DNA of 64,000 nucleotides from Winogradskyella vidalii (GTDB lineage Bacteria > Bacteroidota > Bacteroidia > Flavobacteriales > Flavobacteriaceae). The notes under the pieces are model-generated. The model saw only the letters and a program-made list of their open reading frames with translations. It searched no databases and was not told the DNA's origin. The translations under genes were made by a program, and so were the position numbers. Position 1 is the stretch's first letter, and every line of letters begins with the position of its first letter. The DNA lies in NCBI RefSeq assembly GCF_013403955.1, contig NZ_JABFDG010000006.1, positions 204,984 to 268,983 on the forward strand. The letters are read 5' to 3'. Of the stretch, positions 45,217 through 52,926 are shown in pieces.

Positions 45217-45903
45217 ATGACAACTCTAAATAATATAAAACCACAACCGACAAAAACCGATTTTGACAAGAAAGTACTTTCTGCACTACCACACTTACAT
45301 CCGTATGTAAAACATCGAATTTATATTGCAGAAACAACAGGTATTTTGCCTAAAAACATGTTTTCTTCTAATGGACTAATAGACGAGAGTATTATTATTC
45401 TTTACAGTAGTAAATTTGACAGAAATGCTGATACTATGGCTGTTCGTTTAGAGCTCTTTAAAATTGTAGATAATTACATGAATGCTTTATTTAAAGAGGA
45501 AGCGCACCATAAAAACACCATTAGCACCGAAACTTTCTTAGAAACAGAACTTTCTAAACTGAGTCAAGATTATACTATTGATGCGGATTTCGATTTTATT
45601 CTAAACACAGAATTAAATGACATTTCTTATCATCAAAATGAAAATGAACCACTGCATTTATATGCTGATAAAGAAACCTCTATTCTAAACGCTTTTGAAG
45701 TGGAAGATTTACCCTTTAAAGCATCTAACCAAGTATTCGGACAACTTTATAACTGGTTACCATTTAATGTGTCTAACCTTGTAGATTTACACGTAATTGG
45801 GAAGTTAGATTTTGAATCTATCGCTAAAATTAAAAATATTGAAACCAAACGTGTTATTTCTATTTTCGACAAGGTAAAACTTACATTTAGAAGACATATT
45901 TAA
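45217..45903 (+). CDS. conserved flavobacterial protein, sigma-factor-like C terminus
   Basis: A 228-residue cytoplasmic protein that I recognise as a conserved flavobacterial family of unknown function. The N-terminal half has LPHLHPYVKHRIYIAETTGI and a helix FDRNADTMAVRLELFKIVDNYMN. The middle is acidic. The last 50 residues (LYNWLPFNVSNLVDLHV, then KIKNIETKRVISIFDKVK) resemble the sigma region 4 pattern in which a helix-turn-helix is preceded by a leucine-rich segment. DNA binding is inference only. It is monocistronic with a long-loop terminator at 45955-46000. Confidence 0.7.
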   Translation: MTTLNNIKPQPTKTDFDKKVLSALPHLHPYVKHRIYIAETTGILPKNMFSSNGLIDESIIILYSSKFDRNADTMAVRLELFKIVDNYMNALFKEEAHHKNTISTETFLETELSKLSQDYTIDADFDFILNTELNDISYHQNENEPLHLYADKETSILNAFEVEDLPFKASNQVFGQLYNWLPFNVSNLVDLHVIGKLDFESIAKIKNIETKRVISIFDKVKLTFRRHI

Positions 45904-45954
45904 CTACAATCTAGTTTAAGAGCGTATCAAATTAACACGTATAGTTACGCAAAG

Positions 45955-46000
45955 AAGGCACGAGAATGCACAGAGATTATAACTGAAGCAGTCGTGCCTT
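45955..46000 (+). terminator. terminator after the 228-residue protein gene
   Basis: AAGGCACGA (45955-45963) pairs with TCGTGCCTT (45992-46000), followed by a T run. The loop is 28 bases, unusually long. Confidence 0.6.
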
Positions 46001-46036
46001 TTTTTATCATTCTGAAAATAAAACATAGGTTAAATA

Positions 46037-46076
46037 ACAACTGCACACTGAGACTGCAACCGCAACTGTGACTAAA
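46037..46076. repeat. degenerate six-base tandem repeat
   Basis: A run of units related to ACTGNN (ACTGCA, ACTGAG, ACTGCA, ACCGCA, ACTGTG, ACTAAA) within a gene-free gap upstream of the pabB stop. Copies are diverged. Confidence 0.35.
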
Positions 46077-46139
46077 AACCAGCCTATATTTAAAAGCAGG
46101 ACAAAGAAAATTAAGGAAGTAGCAACAATGCGTAGTATT

Positions 46140-47432
46140 CTAATTCTCCAAAGCTTCTCGCATAGCTTTAGCCTTAGTTAAGCATTCTTCATACTCTTTC
46201 ATTGGGTCACTTTTAGCCGTAATAGCACCACCTACAGAAAAAGACACATATTTGTGTGTCGCATTATAAAGGATACTTCTAATAATAACATTAAAATCGA
46301 AGTCGCCATTGGGCGCAAAATACCCAACAGACCCAGAATATACACCACGTTTGGTTGCCTCTAAATCTTCAATAATACTCATTGCTGAAATTTTAGGAAC
46401 CCCTGTCATGCTTCCCATCGGATAGCTATTTTTTATGATATCTACAGGATGTGTTTCTTTCGCAACTTTTGAAGACACTGTAGATATCATTTGATGCACT
46501 TGCATAAAAGAATATACTTTGCACAGCTCATCTACCTTTACACTGCCTTTGATTGCGGTATGTGATAAATCGTTACGCACTAAATCTACTATCATAATGT
46601 TTTCACTACGTTCCTTTTTGTCTTTAGCTAATTCTGTTTTTAGTTTTTTATCTTCAACGTCATCTAAAGATCGTTTTGCCGTTCCTTTGATAGGCTGAGA
46701 AATAATTGATTGTCCCTTTTTCTGAATATAGCGCTCTGGCGAAGCTGATAACACATATTTATCATTACATTTTAAAAATGTGGCAAATGGCGGTTTTGAA
46801 ATGGCGTTTAGCTTTTTATATGTTTCAAGCGGATCAATAACGCTGTCTTCAGCATAAAATTCTTGACAAAAATTAGCTTCATAAATATCTCCTCGTTGAA
46901 TGTGCGCGAGCATTTTATCTAACTTTTCAAAATAGGCTTCTTTGTGAATTCTTAGCTTTATTTTAATATCATTTTGAAGCTCAACAGCGCTTTGGCTCGA
47001 TAAGTTTTCAATGGCTAATAAGTCGCTTTCAACATCATCAGCCACCATATTTAAATACTGAATTTCAACTTGATTTCCGGTAATTAAAAATAACTTCTGA
47101 GGTTGAAAAAAGTATAAATCCGGAAATTCTAAACCGTCATAATTTTTCGATTTTAAATGTTCTGCTGTGTTTTTAAGATCGTAAGTAAGGTAACCAAAAA
47201 TCCAGTCGTTTGTTGTGCTTTGGTATTCTTTTAGGCGTTCAAAAGCATCAAAATAATCGGTGTGGATTGCCGTAAAAGCTTCTACAGCCAAAACCGCATC
47301 ATAATTGCTATACTGATTGTTATGGTTATTAGAATCTAACCATACGACATCATCAAATTGTTGACTCCAAAGCAATAGATTTTGCTTGAAACTGCCGCTG
47401 TTTTTAAGTTGATGAATTTGTGTTGTTCTCAA
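46140..47432 (-). CDS. pabB: aminodeoxychorismate synthase component I
   Basis: Chorismate-binding enzyme that with a glutamine amidotransferase makes aminodeoxychorismate for folate. The 430-residue protein has the family C-terminal half: GDIYEANFCQEF, SPERYIQKKG, SQPIKGTAKRS near 245, RNDLSHTA, and GSMTGVPKISAM. It lacks the longer N-terminal tryptophan-binding part of TrpE, and no trp genes are adjacent, which favours PabB. The start is TTG at 47432; the frame is open a few codons further but has no ATG. No amidotransferase gene is in the window. Confidence 0.88.
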   Translation of the reverse strand: MRTTQIHQLKNSGSFKQNLLLWSQQFDDVVWLDSNNHNNQYSNYDAVLAVEAFTAIHTDYFDAFERLKEYQSTTNDWIFGYLTYDLKNTAEHLKSKNYDGLEFPDLYFFQPQKLFLITGNQVEIQYLNMVADDVESDLLAIENLSSQSAVELQNDIKIKLRIHKEAYFEKLDKMLAHIQRGDIYEANFCQEFYAEDSVIDPLETYKKLNAISKPPFATFLKCNDKYVLSASPERYIQKKGQSIISQPIKGTAKRSLDDVEDKKLKTELAKDKKERSENIMIVDLVRNDLSHTAIKGSVKVDELCKVYSFMQVHQMISTVSSKVAKETHPVDIIKNSYPMGSMTGVPKISAMSIIEDLEATKRGVYSGSVGYFAPNGDFDFNVIIRSILYNATHKYVSFSVGGAITAKSDPMKEYEECLTKAKAMREALEN

Positions 47433-47567
47433 TAGAAAAATAATTGCTGCAATTTACCGAACTTTAGGCAAGATACCTACTAGCTTTCAAAAACCTTGCA
47501 GGATAAACACTAATTTTACTAGCGAAAAAATTTCAAGAATCGTATATTTCAAAAAAAATAAAAGCCT

Positions 47568-48458
47568 ATGTATAGTTTAAAAAACGACTTACTAAATATA
47601 AACATAAAGCCTAAAGGCGCTGAGTTATGTAACATCACCTCTGTAAAAAACAATACCGAATTTTTATGGCAAGCTGACCCAAAGATTTGGGGAAGTCATG
47701 CACCAAACTTATTCCCTATTATTGGTTGCATGAAAAACGACACCTACATTTATAATGGCAAAACTTATACGATGCCAAAACATGGATTTGTTAGACATAA
47801 TGACAATTTTACAATCAAAAATCAAACCGATTCTAGCATCACTTTTTCTTTAGTTTCAAATGACGCATTATATGCTTTATATCCTTTTTTGTTTGAATTT
47901 GAAATGACCTATACACTTTTAAATAACAGCTTAATTATTGATCATAAGGTTATTAATTCAGATGAAAAACCACTTTATTTTTCTTTAGGTGGACATCCGG
48001 CTTTTAATTGTCCGCTGTCAGCAACTGATGATTATACGGATTTTTATATCGCATTTGAAAAGACCGAAAACAGCCCGTCTTATCTCTTAAATATGGCTAA
48101 TGGCTTATTAACCACAGAAACAAAGCCTGTTTTTTCAGAAGGTAATACCATTAATTTACACCCCGATTTATTTAATGACGATGCTTTAATTTTTAAAGAT
48201 TTAAAATCGAGAACCGTAAGTTTAAAGCATAAAACAAAAGGTAAAGTCTTATCTGTAAACTTTAACGATTTTAAACAATTAGGAATTTGGGCTAAACCTA
48301 AGGCCCCTTATGTTTGTATTGAACCGTGGCTAGGTTTTGCTGATAATGAAACCACAGATCAAAATATTGAAACCAAGGAAGGTCATTTAGAACTAAAAGC
48401 TGGCGAAATATTTAACGCGAGCTACAGTATTACGATTGAAAAAAGTCATTTAGTGTAA
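47568..48458 (+). CDS. aldose 1-epimerase family protein (LacX-like)
   Basis: A 296-residue cytoplasmic beta-sandwich protein related to galactose mutarotase. Conserved histidines are in KHGFVRHND (near 75) and GGHPAFNCPL (near 140), with a late catalytic-type glutamate in CIEPWLGFADN. The LacX-like branch has uncertain substrate, so sugar epimerisation is inferred from family. It shares the strand with the DEAD-box gene 42 bases downstream, which has its own -7 box. Confidence 0.87.
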   Translation: MYSLKNDLLNINIKPKGAELCNITSVKNNTEFLWQADPKIWGSHAPNLFPIIGCMKNDTYIYNGKTYTMPKHGFVRHNDNFTIKNQTDSSITFSLVSNDALYALYPFLFEFEMTYTLLNNSLIIDHKVINSDEKPLYFSLGGHPAFNCPLSATDDYTDFYIAFEKTENSPSYLLNMANGLLTTETKPVFSEGNTINLHPDLFNDDALIFKDLKSRTVSLKHKTKGKVLSVNFNDFKQLGIWAKPKAPYVCIEPWLGFADNETTDQNIETKEGHLELKAGEIFNASYSITIEKSHLV

Positions 48459-48475
48459 GTTGATTAATAAAGTGG

Positions 48476-48483
48476 TAGCTTTG
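48476..48483 (+). promoter_or_regulatory. -7 box of the DEAD-box helicase gene
   Basis: TAGCTTTG matches TANNTTTG, 17 bases before the GTG at 48501. A TTG at 48460-48462 lies 13 bases upstream, closer than the usual -33 spacing. Confidence 0.45.
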
Positions 48484-48500
48484 CAGCAAAATATTATACT

Positions 48501-49850
48501 GTGACTTTTAACGACCTTAATTTAAATACACCATTATATAACGCATTAGACGACTTAGGATTTACCACACCTACGCCTATCCAAGAGGAATCTTTTGGTA
48601 TGGTTGCCTCAGGTAAAGATGTGGTTGGTATTGCGCAAACAGGTACCGGAAAGACTCTGGCTTACATGCTGCCTATATTAAGAAATCTTAAATACTCGCA
48701 ACAAGACAATCCTAGAGTTTTAGTTTTGGTTCCAACGCGTGAATTGGTGGTGCAAGTAGTTAGCGAAATTGAAAAATTCTCTAAATACATTAACAACCGT
48801 GTGTTAGGTGTCTATGGTGGCACCAATATTAATACGCAAAAACAAGCCGTTGCTCAAGGTCAGGATATTATTGTGGCAACCCCTGGACGACTGTATGATT
48901 TAGCGGTGAGTAGAGTTTTACAGTTAAAATCGATTCAAAAATTAGTAATTGATGAAGTTGATGTGATGCTCGACTTAGGGTTTAGACACCAACTGATGAA
49001 TATTTTTGATATTCTTCCACCACGTCGTCAAAATATTATGTTTTCGGCTACGATGACTAAAGATGTTGATGAACTGATTACTGATTTCTTTATTAACCCT
49101 ACAAAAATATCCATTGCAGTTTCTGGAACACCTTTAGAAAATATCAAACAAGAGCGCTATGATGTGCCTAATTTTTATACTAAAGTTAACCTTCTAGAAC
49201 ATTTACTTCATGATAAAGAAGACTATTCTAAGGTTTTAATTTTTGTGGCTTATAAGAAAATGGCTGACCGCCTTTTTGATCAGCTTGAAGACTTATTCCC
49301 TAATCAATCTTGTGTCATTCATTCTAACAAAACCCAAAACTACCGATTGCGCAGTATTGAACAATTTAGAGAAGGTGAACATCGTCTTTTAGTTGCTACA
49401 GATGTTATGGCTAGAGGTTTAGATATTGATAATGTATCGCATGTTATCAATTTTGACACTCCGGATTATCCTGAAAATTACATGCACCGTATTGGTAGAA
49501 CTGGTAGAGCTGAAAAACAAGGTCATGCCATTCTCCTATCCACTGAGAAAGAACAAGATGGTTTAGAACGGATTGAGGAATTAATGCAAATGAAGATTGA
49601 AGTTCTCAATATACCTGAAGTCATTGAGATTTCAACAGAGTTAATTGAAGAAGAACGTCCACAAATAAGAGAGCGCAATAATCCTACTAAACGCCGTGAT
49701 GAGGATGCTCCCGGACCAGCTTTTCATGAGAAAAAGGAGAAAAACCAGAAAGAAAATCTAGGAGGTTCTTACCGTAGAGAAATTGCTAAAAAATATAAGA
49801 AACCGAAGACTAGAGGTGATAAAAATTACAATCGAAGAAATAAAAAATAA
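48501..49850 (+). CDS. DEAD-box RNA helicase with DEVD motif II
   Basis: An ATP-dependent RNA helicase, 449 residues. The Q motif lies in GFTTPTPIQEESF, motif I AQTGTGKT at 45-52, motif Ia PTRELVVQ, Ib TPGRL, motif III SAT at 182-184, and the HRIGRTGRA motif VI in the second RecA domain. Motif II reads DEVD at 151-154 where most family members have DEAD. The C-terminal 60 residues are basic and disordered-looking (NRRNKK end), a probable RNA-binding tail. Translation starts at GTG; no ATG fits. Confidence 0.92.
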   Translation: MTFNDLNLNTPLYNALDDLGFTTPTPIQEESFGMVASGKDVVGIAQTGTGKTLAYMLPILRNLKYSQQDNPRVLVLVPTRELVVQVVSEIEKFSKYINNRVLGVYGGTNINTQKQAVAQGQDIIVATPGRLYDLAVSRVLQLKSIQKLVIDEVDVMLDLGFRHQLMNIFDILPPRRQNIMFSATMTKDVDELITDFFINPTKISIAVSGTPLENIKQERYDVPNFYTKVNLLEHLLHDKEDYSKVLIFVAYKKMADRLFDQLEDLFPNQSCVIHSNKTQNYRLRSIEQFREGEHRLLVATDVMARGLDIDNVSHVINFDTPDYPENYMHRIGRTGRAEKQGHAILLSTEKEQDGLERIEELMQMKIEVLNIPEVIEISTELIEEERPQIRERNNPTKRRDEDAPGPAFHEKKEKNQKENLGGSYRREIAKKYKKPKTRGDKNYNRRNKK

Positions 49851-49964
49851 CATCACCTACTAACTATTTTACACTTCAATTTAAGAGAAACACTAAAATC
49901 TATATATTTATAGTAGCTTTGGCCTTCTTTGCTTAAGACTTGTTTAAAGCATTATTAAATTATA

Positions 49965-50001
49965 AGAAAAACCCTAATCAAACTAATGAAAAGGGTTTTC
50001 T
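49965..50001. terminator. terminator between the DEAD-box and mechanosensitive channel genes
   Basis: AGAAAAACCCT and AGGGTTTTCT form a stem with one bulged base, between convergent genes. Confidence 0.6.
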
Positions 50002-50058
50002 ATACCTCAAGTACGCAGGATCGTATTTTATGTTAAAATAAAATCTATAACCCTAACC

Positions 50059-50892
50059 TTATAGTTGATCCTGCATTTGTACTTGATTTTCTACTAAATC
50101 TTTTATCGGAACAATAAGTTTTCCTTTTGAATTTTTTAATATTACCGAAATGCTTTGCACCGCATCTACAATGTAAGTTTCATCATTAAAAATGATTTTC
50201 TGTCCAACCTCGAAGGTTTTACGCGCATAAAACGTATTCAATAATTTACCGACCACTTCTCTTGCACCTAAGCCAAATGCAATCGCAAAAGCGAGAAGAA
50301 AAGCAGCAATAATCATATTAATGTTATTGGTAATAATCTGAGTATCGATTCCCGCTTGATTTAAAGCTGTAATTGAAATAAAAGTCAATAATAAAAAGAA
50401 AACCACCTGGCTAAGCATTTTCCCCCCTGATAAATCCATAGATTCAAAAAGCGATTTTAAGCCTTTTTTTACGAAATTAGCAAACAATAAGCCAAGCATA
50501 AAAATAACAAGTGCTGCAAATAATTGAGGCAAGTAAGCTAATAAGTTTGTGATTTGTTCTGAAATAATATCTAGACCCAATATATCAGAAGCTGTAATCA
50601 GTAAAATAATATACATTACCCATTTTACAAACTTAGAAACCACTAGAACGGTATTAAAATTGAGCTTTTTACCCTCTACTATTTCAATATCATTCAATTT
50701 ATCGTCTAACTTATTAGCTTTCGCTATTTTTAAAACTTTTTTAATCAGTTTAACAACAAGCTTAGTTATAAGCCAACCTATAATTAAAACAATAAGCGCA
50801 CCTACAATATTGGGGAATATTTTAATTATCTCTAACCACATGGTAGTCAAAGATTGAAATGCTATATCTTTAAATTCTGTTACTTTATCCAT
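50059..50892 (-). CDS. small mechanosensitive channel (MscS-type)
   Basis: A 277-residue inner-membrane channel protein with about five hydrophobic helices. Residues about 20-140 hold two repeats of the conserved TM-helix type (ALIVLIIGWLITKLVVKLIKK), and the region AFAIAFGLGAREVVGKLLNTFYARKTFEVGQKI matches the MscS pore helix and beta domain entrance. The beta domain is short and the cytoplasmic C-terminal vestibule of full MscS is missing, as in other members with the same layout. It is the last gene of the sigma factor operon, 22 bases after the 60-residue gene. Confidence 0.85.
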   Translation of the reverse strand: MDKVTEFKDIAFQSLTTMWLEIIKIFPNIVGALIVLIIGWLITKLVVKLIKKVLKIAKANKLDDKLNDIEIVEGKKLNFNTVLVVSKFVKWVMYIILLITASDILGLDIISEQITNLLAYLPQLFAALVIFMLGLLFANFVKKGLKSLFESMDLSGGKMLSQVVFFLLLTFISITALNQAGIDTQIITNNINMIIAAFLLAFAIAFGLGAREVVGKLLNTFYARKTFEVGQKIIFNDETYIVDAVQSISVILKNSKGKLIVPIKDLVENQVQMQDQL

Positions 50893-50914
50893 ACTACAAA
50901 GTATTTATAAGGGG

Positions 50915-51097
50915 TTATTTAGTATTATTTTTTCGTTTACTCGTGACACTTTCTATAATATGACCAATGTTATACGAAAACAATTCAGCCAATTCCATAA
51001 GCAATTTAGCCATAGCTATATCATGCATAACTTTGCCTTTAAGTTCCTGTGGAACTTCCTTTAAAGGTTGGTCTATTTGCTTAAATGGATTCTCCAT
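50915..51097 (-). CDS. 60-residue protein encoded between sigma factor and channel
   Basis: A short protein without signal peptide or membrane helix: MENPFKQIDQPLKEVP at the start, a helical central part (VMHDIAMAKLLMELAELF) and a basic tail. Its start codon overlaps the end of the sigma factor gene by 17 bases, and the frame is kept open with no extra bases before the channel gene, which supports it as real. I recognise it only as a small protein found next to this sigma factor in flavobacteria. A regulatory role towards the sigma factor or channel is inference. Confidence 0.68.
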   Translation of the reverse strand: MENPFKQIDQPLKEVPQELKGKVMHDIAMAKLLMELAELFSYNIGHIIESVTSKRKNNTK

Positions 51098-51674
51098 CTT
51101 TCGTATAATTTGTGTATTTATCTACCAGTTTTTCTTTTGCTCTTTTTAGTCGCATTTTAACTGCGCTTTCTCCAATTTCTAAAGCAGCAGCTAATTCTTT
51201 TATTGATAAGTTATCTTGATATTTTAATAATAAAATCATTTTTTCTTCTGGTGAGATAAGCTCCATTACAATTTTTAACTGCTCTACTCTCATATTTTGA
51301 AACTCTTGAGTAGAATCTACATCCTCACCTATATTCTCTATATCTACAACCTCTGAACTAACCGATTTTTTCTCTAATTTTTTTGCTGTATTTCTAGTTA
51401 CATAATTCACACAGTGATTATACGTAAACGCATACAGCCAAGTTGAAAATTTAGATTTACCTTTAAAACTCGCTAATTTTACAAACACCCTCAAAAATAC
51501 ATCTTGAGTCAAATCTTTTGCTTCATCAACACCATTAGCAAACCCATAACATTTGTTATAGACCATAGACTCATATCTATCGTACAGAACCTCAAACAAC
51601 AAAGTGTCGTTAGTTTTTACGATAGCTTCTACGAGCGCTTCATCGGTTAGGGTGTGAACAGCGTCTTGCGTCAA
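51081..51674 (-). CDS. ECF-type RNA polymerase sigma factor
   Basis: A 197-residue alternative sigma factor. Region 2 includes LYDRYESMVYNKCYGF and DLTQDVFLRVFVKLASFKGKSKFSTWLYAFTYNHC (quoted as motif DLTQDVFLRVF), and region 4 has the MILLLKYQDNLSIKELAAALEIGESAVKMRLKRAKEKL helix-turn-helix (motif SIKELAAALEIGESAVK). No ATG starts it: TTG at 51674 is the first usable codon, with ATT at 51692 as the only in-frame alternative after a TAA. It heads an operon with a 60-residue gene and an MscS-type gene. No anti-sigma gene with a membrane helix is adjacent. Confidence 0.9.
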   Translation of the reverse strand: MTQDAVHTLTDEALVEAIVKTNDTLLFEVLYDRYESMVYNKCYGFANGVDEAKDLTQDVFLRVFVKLASFKGKSKFSTWLYAFTYNHCVNYVTRNTAKKLEKKSVSSEVVDIENIGEDVDSTQEFQNMRVEQLKIVMELISPEEKMILLLKYQDNLSIKELAAALEIGESAVKMRLKRAKEKLVDKYTNYTKDGESI

Positions 51675-51884
51675 GGGGTTAAATAATCGAATTTAATTGT
51701 TAGTTATTGTTTAGACACTAAGTTTTATGAGAAGTCACAATTATTCAAAATTCTTTTTAAAAGCTTTTTATACTGTAGGCTTTGAATAATAAAACAGTGT
51801 CCGTATTTGTTTTAGATAATTTTCTAAATCATTCAAATAATTAGGTTACGTTTTAGCTGAAAATTAAATTCATCTAATAAAAGA

Positions 51885-51892
51885 CAAATATA
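51885..51892 (-). promoter_or_regulatory. possible -7 box of the sigma factor operon
   Basis: Reads TATATTTG on the minus strand, an exact TANNTTTG. It would give a leader of about 205 bases before the sigma gene. Confidence 0.4.
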
Positions 51893-51919
51893 GTTATAAG
51901 AATTAATGTTATAACTATA
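51889..51919. repeat. 11-bp inverted repeat overlapping the sigma operon -7 box
   Basis: TATAGTTATAA (51889-51899) and TTATAACTATA (51909-51919) are perfect reverse complements with a nine-base spacer. The left arm overlaps the -7 box. The position fits an operator; the low GC means chance is not excluded. Confidence 0.45.
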
Positions 51920-52168
51920 TATTAAGTAGCTAATAAAAATTAAGCACTATAAATTTAAGAATATTATAATAGCTAAAACATTTTTTACACACCATAATGG
52001 GAATAAATATGGCGTGACCATCGACTGAAATTACTTGAATTTTATTTTTATAAATTAAAGGTTACTAAAAAAGAAATTTTGAAACAACCATAAAATTATT
52101 AACTTTAAGAAAATATACACCTGAATTTTAACGTTATATAGCAACCGCTAAGTATTGAAAATAACTAA

Positions 52169-52759
52169 ATGAACGATTACCTACACCAAAGAATTCCAAA
52201 TTTAATACCATTTAGTTATGCGCATCATCACGATTCTCATTTAATAAATCAACAATGGGTTTTGATTAATGGCATTTCTAAAAAGAAAGCTGTTTACACA
52301 TTTAAAGCCGACAATATCCTTGAAATATCTAGAAAAGACAATATTATTGAGACGTCGTGGACTATCAACATTAAAAATACATTCACGATTAAAACTGAAG
52401 ATGGTGTAATTACTGTTGACGTTTATTTTAAAGATGACGATATCTTAGTGCTCAACAATCAAGATAAAGAAGAATTTGCGCTCTATATTAATACGACAAA
52501 TTATGAAGACGAATTAAACTCTATTGAAGATGTTCAAGCTTTTTTAAAGGAAAAATATAAAAAGAAGGTCAGTACAGTAATTCACGACCACCAATTCTAT
52601 TACATCGAAAAAGCAAAAGAATACGGCCCTTTTAAAGTCGAAGAATTAGCAAAAAAAGTAAAAGCAGATGAAATTAGTGCCTACTGTTTTGTTAGAGATG
52701 TAAATGCCCAAGACTACAGTAATCGCATACGTATTGCCGATTTAATACAGGAGCTATAG
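52169..52759 (+). CDS. hypothetical protein with GYF-like C terminus
   Basis: A 196-residue cytoplasmic protein. The N-terminal part (about 1-130) is beta-rich with no recognised family. Residues about 146-195 (YYIEKAKEYGPFKVEEL, then ADEISAYCFVRDVN) resemble the GYF_2/DUF4339 domain, in which an aromatic-glycine-proline-phenylalanine motif starts the fold. The stop codon TAG is the first three bases of a 7-bp tandem repeat, so the repeat starts where the gene ends. It stands alone between divergent and convergent neighbours. Confidence 0.6.
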   Translation: MNDYLHQRIPNLIPFSYAHHHDSHLINQQWVLINGISKKKAVYTFKADNILEISRKDNIIETSWTINIKNTFTIKTEDGVITVDVYFKDDDILVLNNQDKEEFALYINTTNYEDELNSIEDVQAFLKEKYKKKVSTVIHDHQFYYIEKAKEYGPFKVEELAKKVKADEISAYCFVRDVNAQDYSNRIRIADLIQEL

Positions 52760-52839
52760 TTGGTAGTTGGTAGTTGGTAGTTGGTAGTTGGTAGTTGGTA
52801 GTTGGTAGTTGGTAGTTGGTAGTTGGTAGTTGGTAGTTG
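52757..52839. repeat. 7-bp tandem repeat, about 12 copies
   Basis: TAGTTGG is repeated eleven times exactly plus six more bases, with no variation between copies. The first unit supplies the stop codon of the preceding gene. The unit carries a TAG, so the array is closed in every frame read along it. Confidence 0.97.
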
Positions 52840-52846
52840 AAAAATA

Positions 52847-52879
52847 AAAAAAAGCAAACTCGTTGAGTTTGCTTTTTTT
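52847..52879. terminator. bidirectional terminator between the GYF-like gene and lpdA
   Basis: AAAAAAAGCAAACTC (52847-52861) pairs with GAGTTTGCTTTTTTT (52865-52879) around a three-base loop. It serves both convergent genes. Confidence 0.88.
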
Positions 52880-52926
52880 ATAAATAATATTAGTGTTACT
52901 GAACCTTTATGTGTTCTTGTTTTTCT

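Larger units (their letters stand above)
51675..52168. other. 494-base divergent intergenic region
   Basis: No gene is visible on either strand. It separates the sigma factor operon (minus) from the GYF-like gene (plus). It contains a minus-strand -7 box at 51885-51892 and a perfect 11-bp inverted repeat over it. The remainder is AT-rich with no other clear structure. No -7 box was found for the plus-strand gene. Confidence 0.55.

Noticed and set aside
45955..46000. tRNA-like or small RNA structure
   Set aside because: Only one stem with a 28-base loop and a T run; better explained as a terminator.
46140..47432. Anthranilate synthase component I (trpE)
   Set aside because: The protein is shorter than TrpE and no trp genes are adjacent; PabB fits better.
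52757..52839. CRISPR array
   Set aside because: The unit is only seven bases with no spacers and no cas genes nearby.
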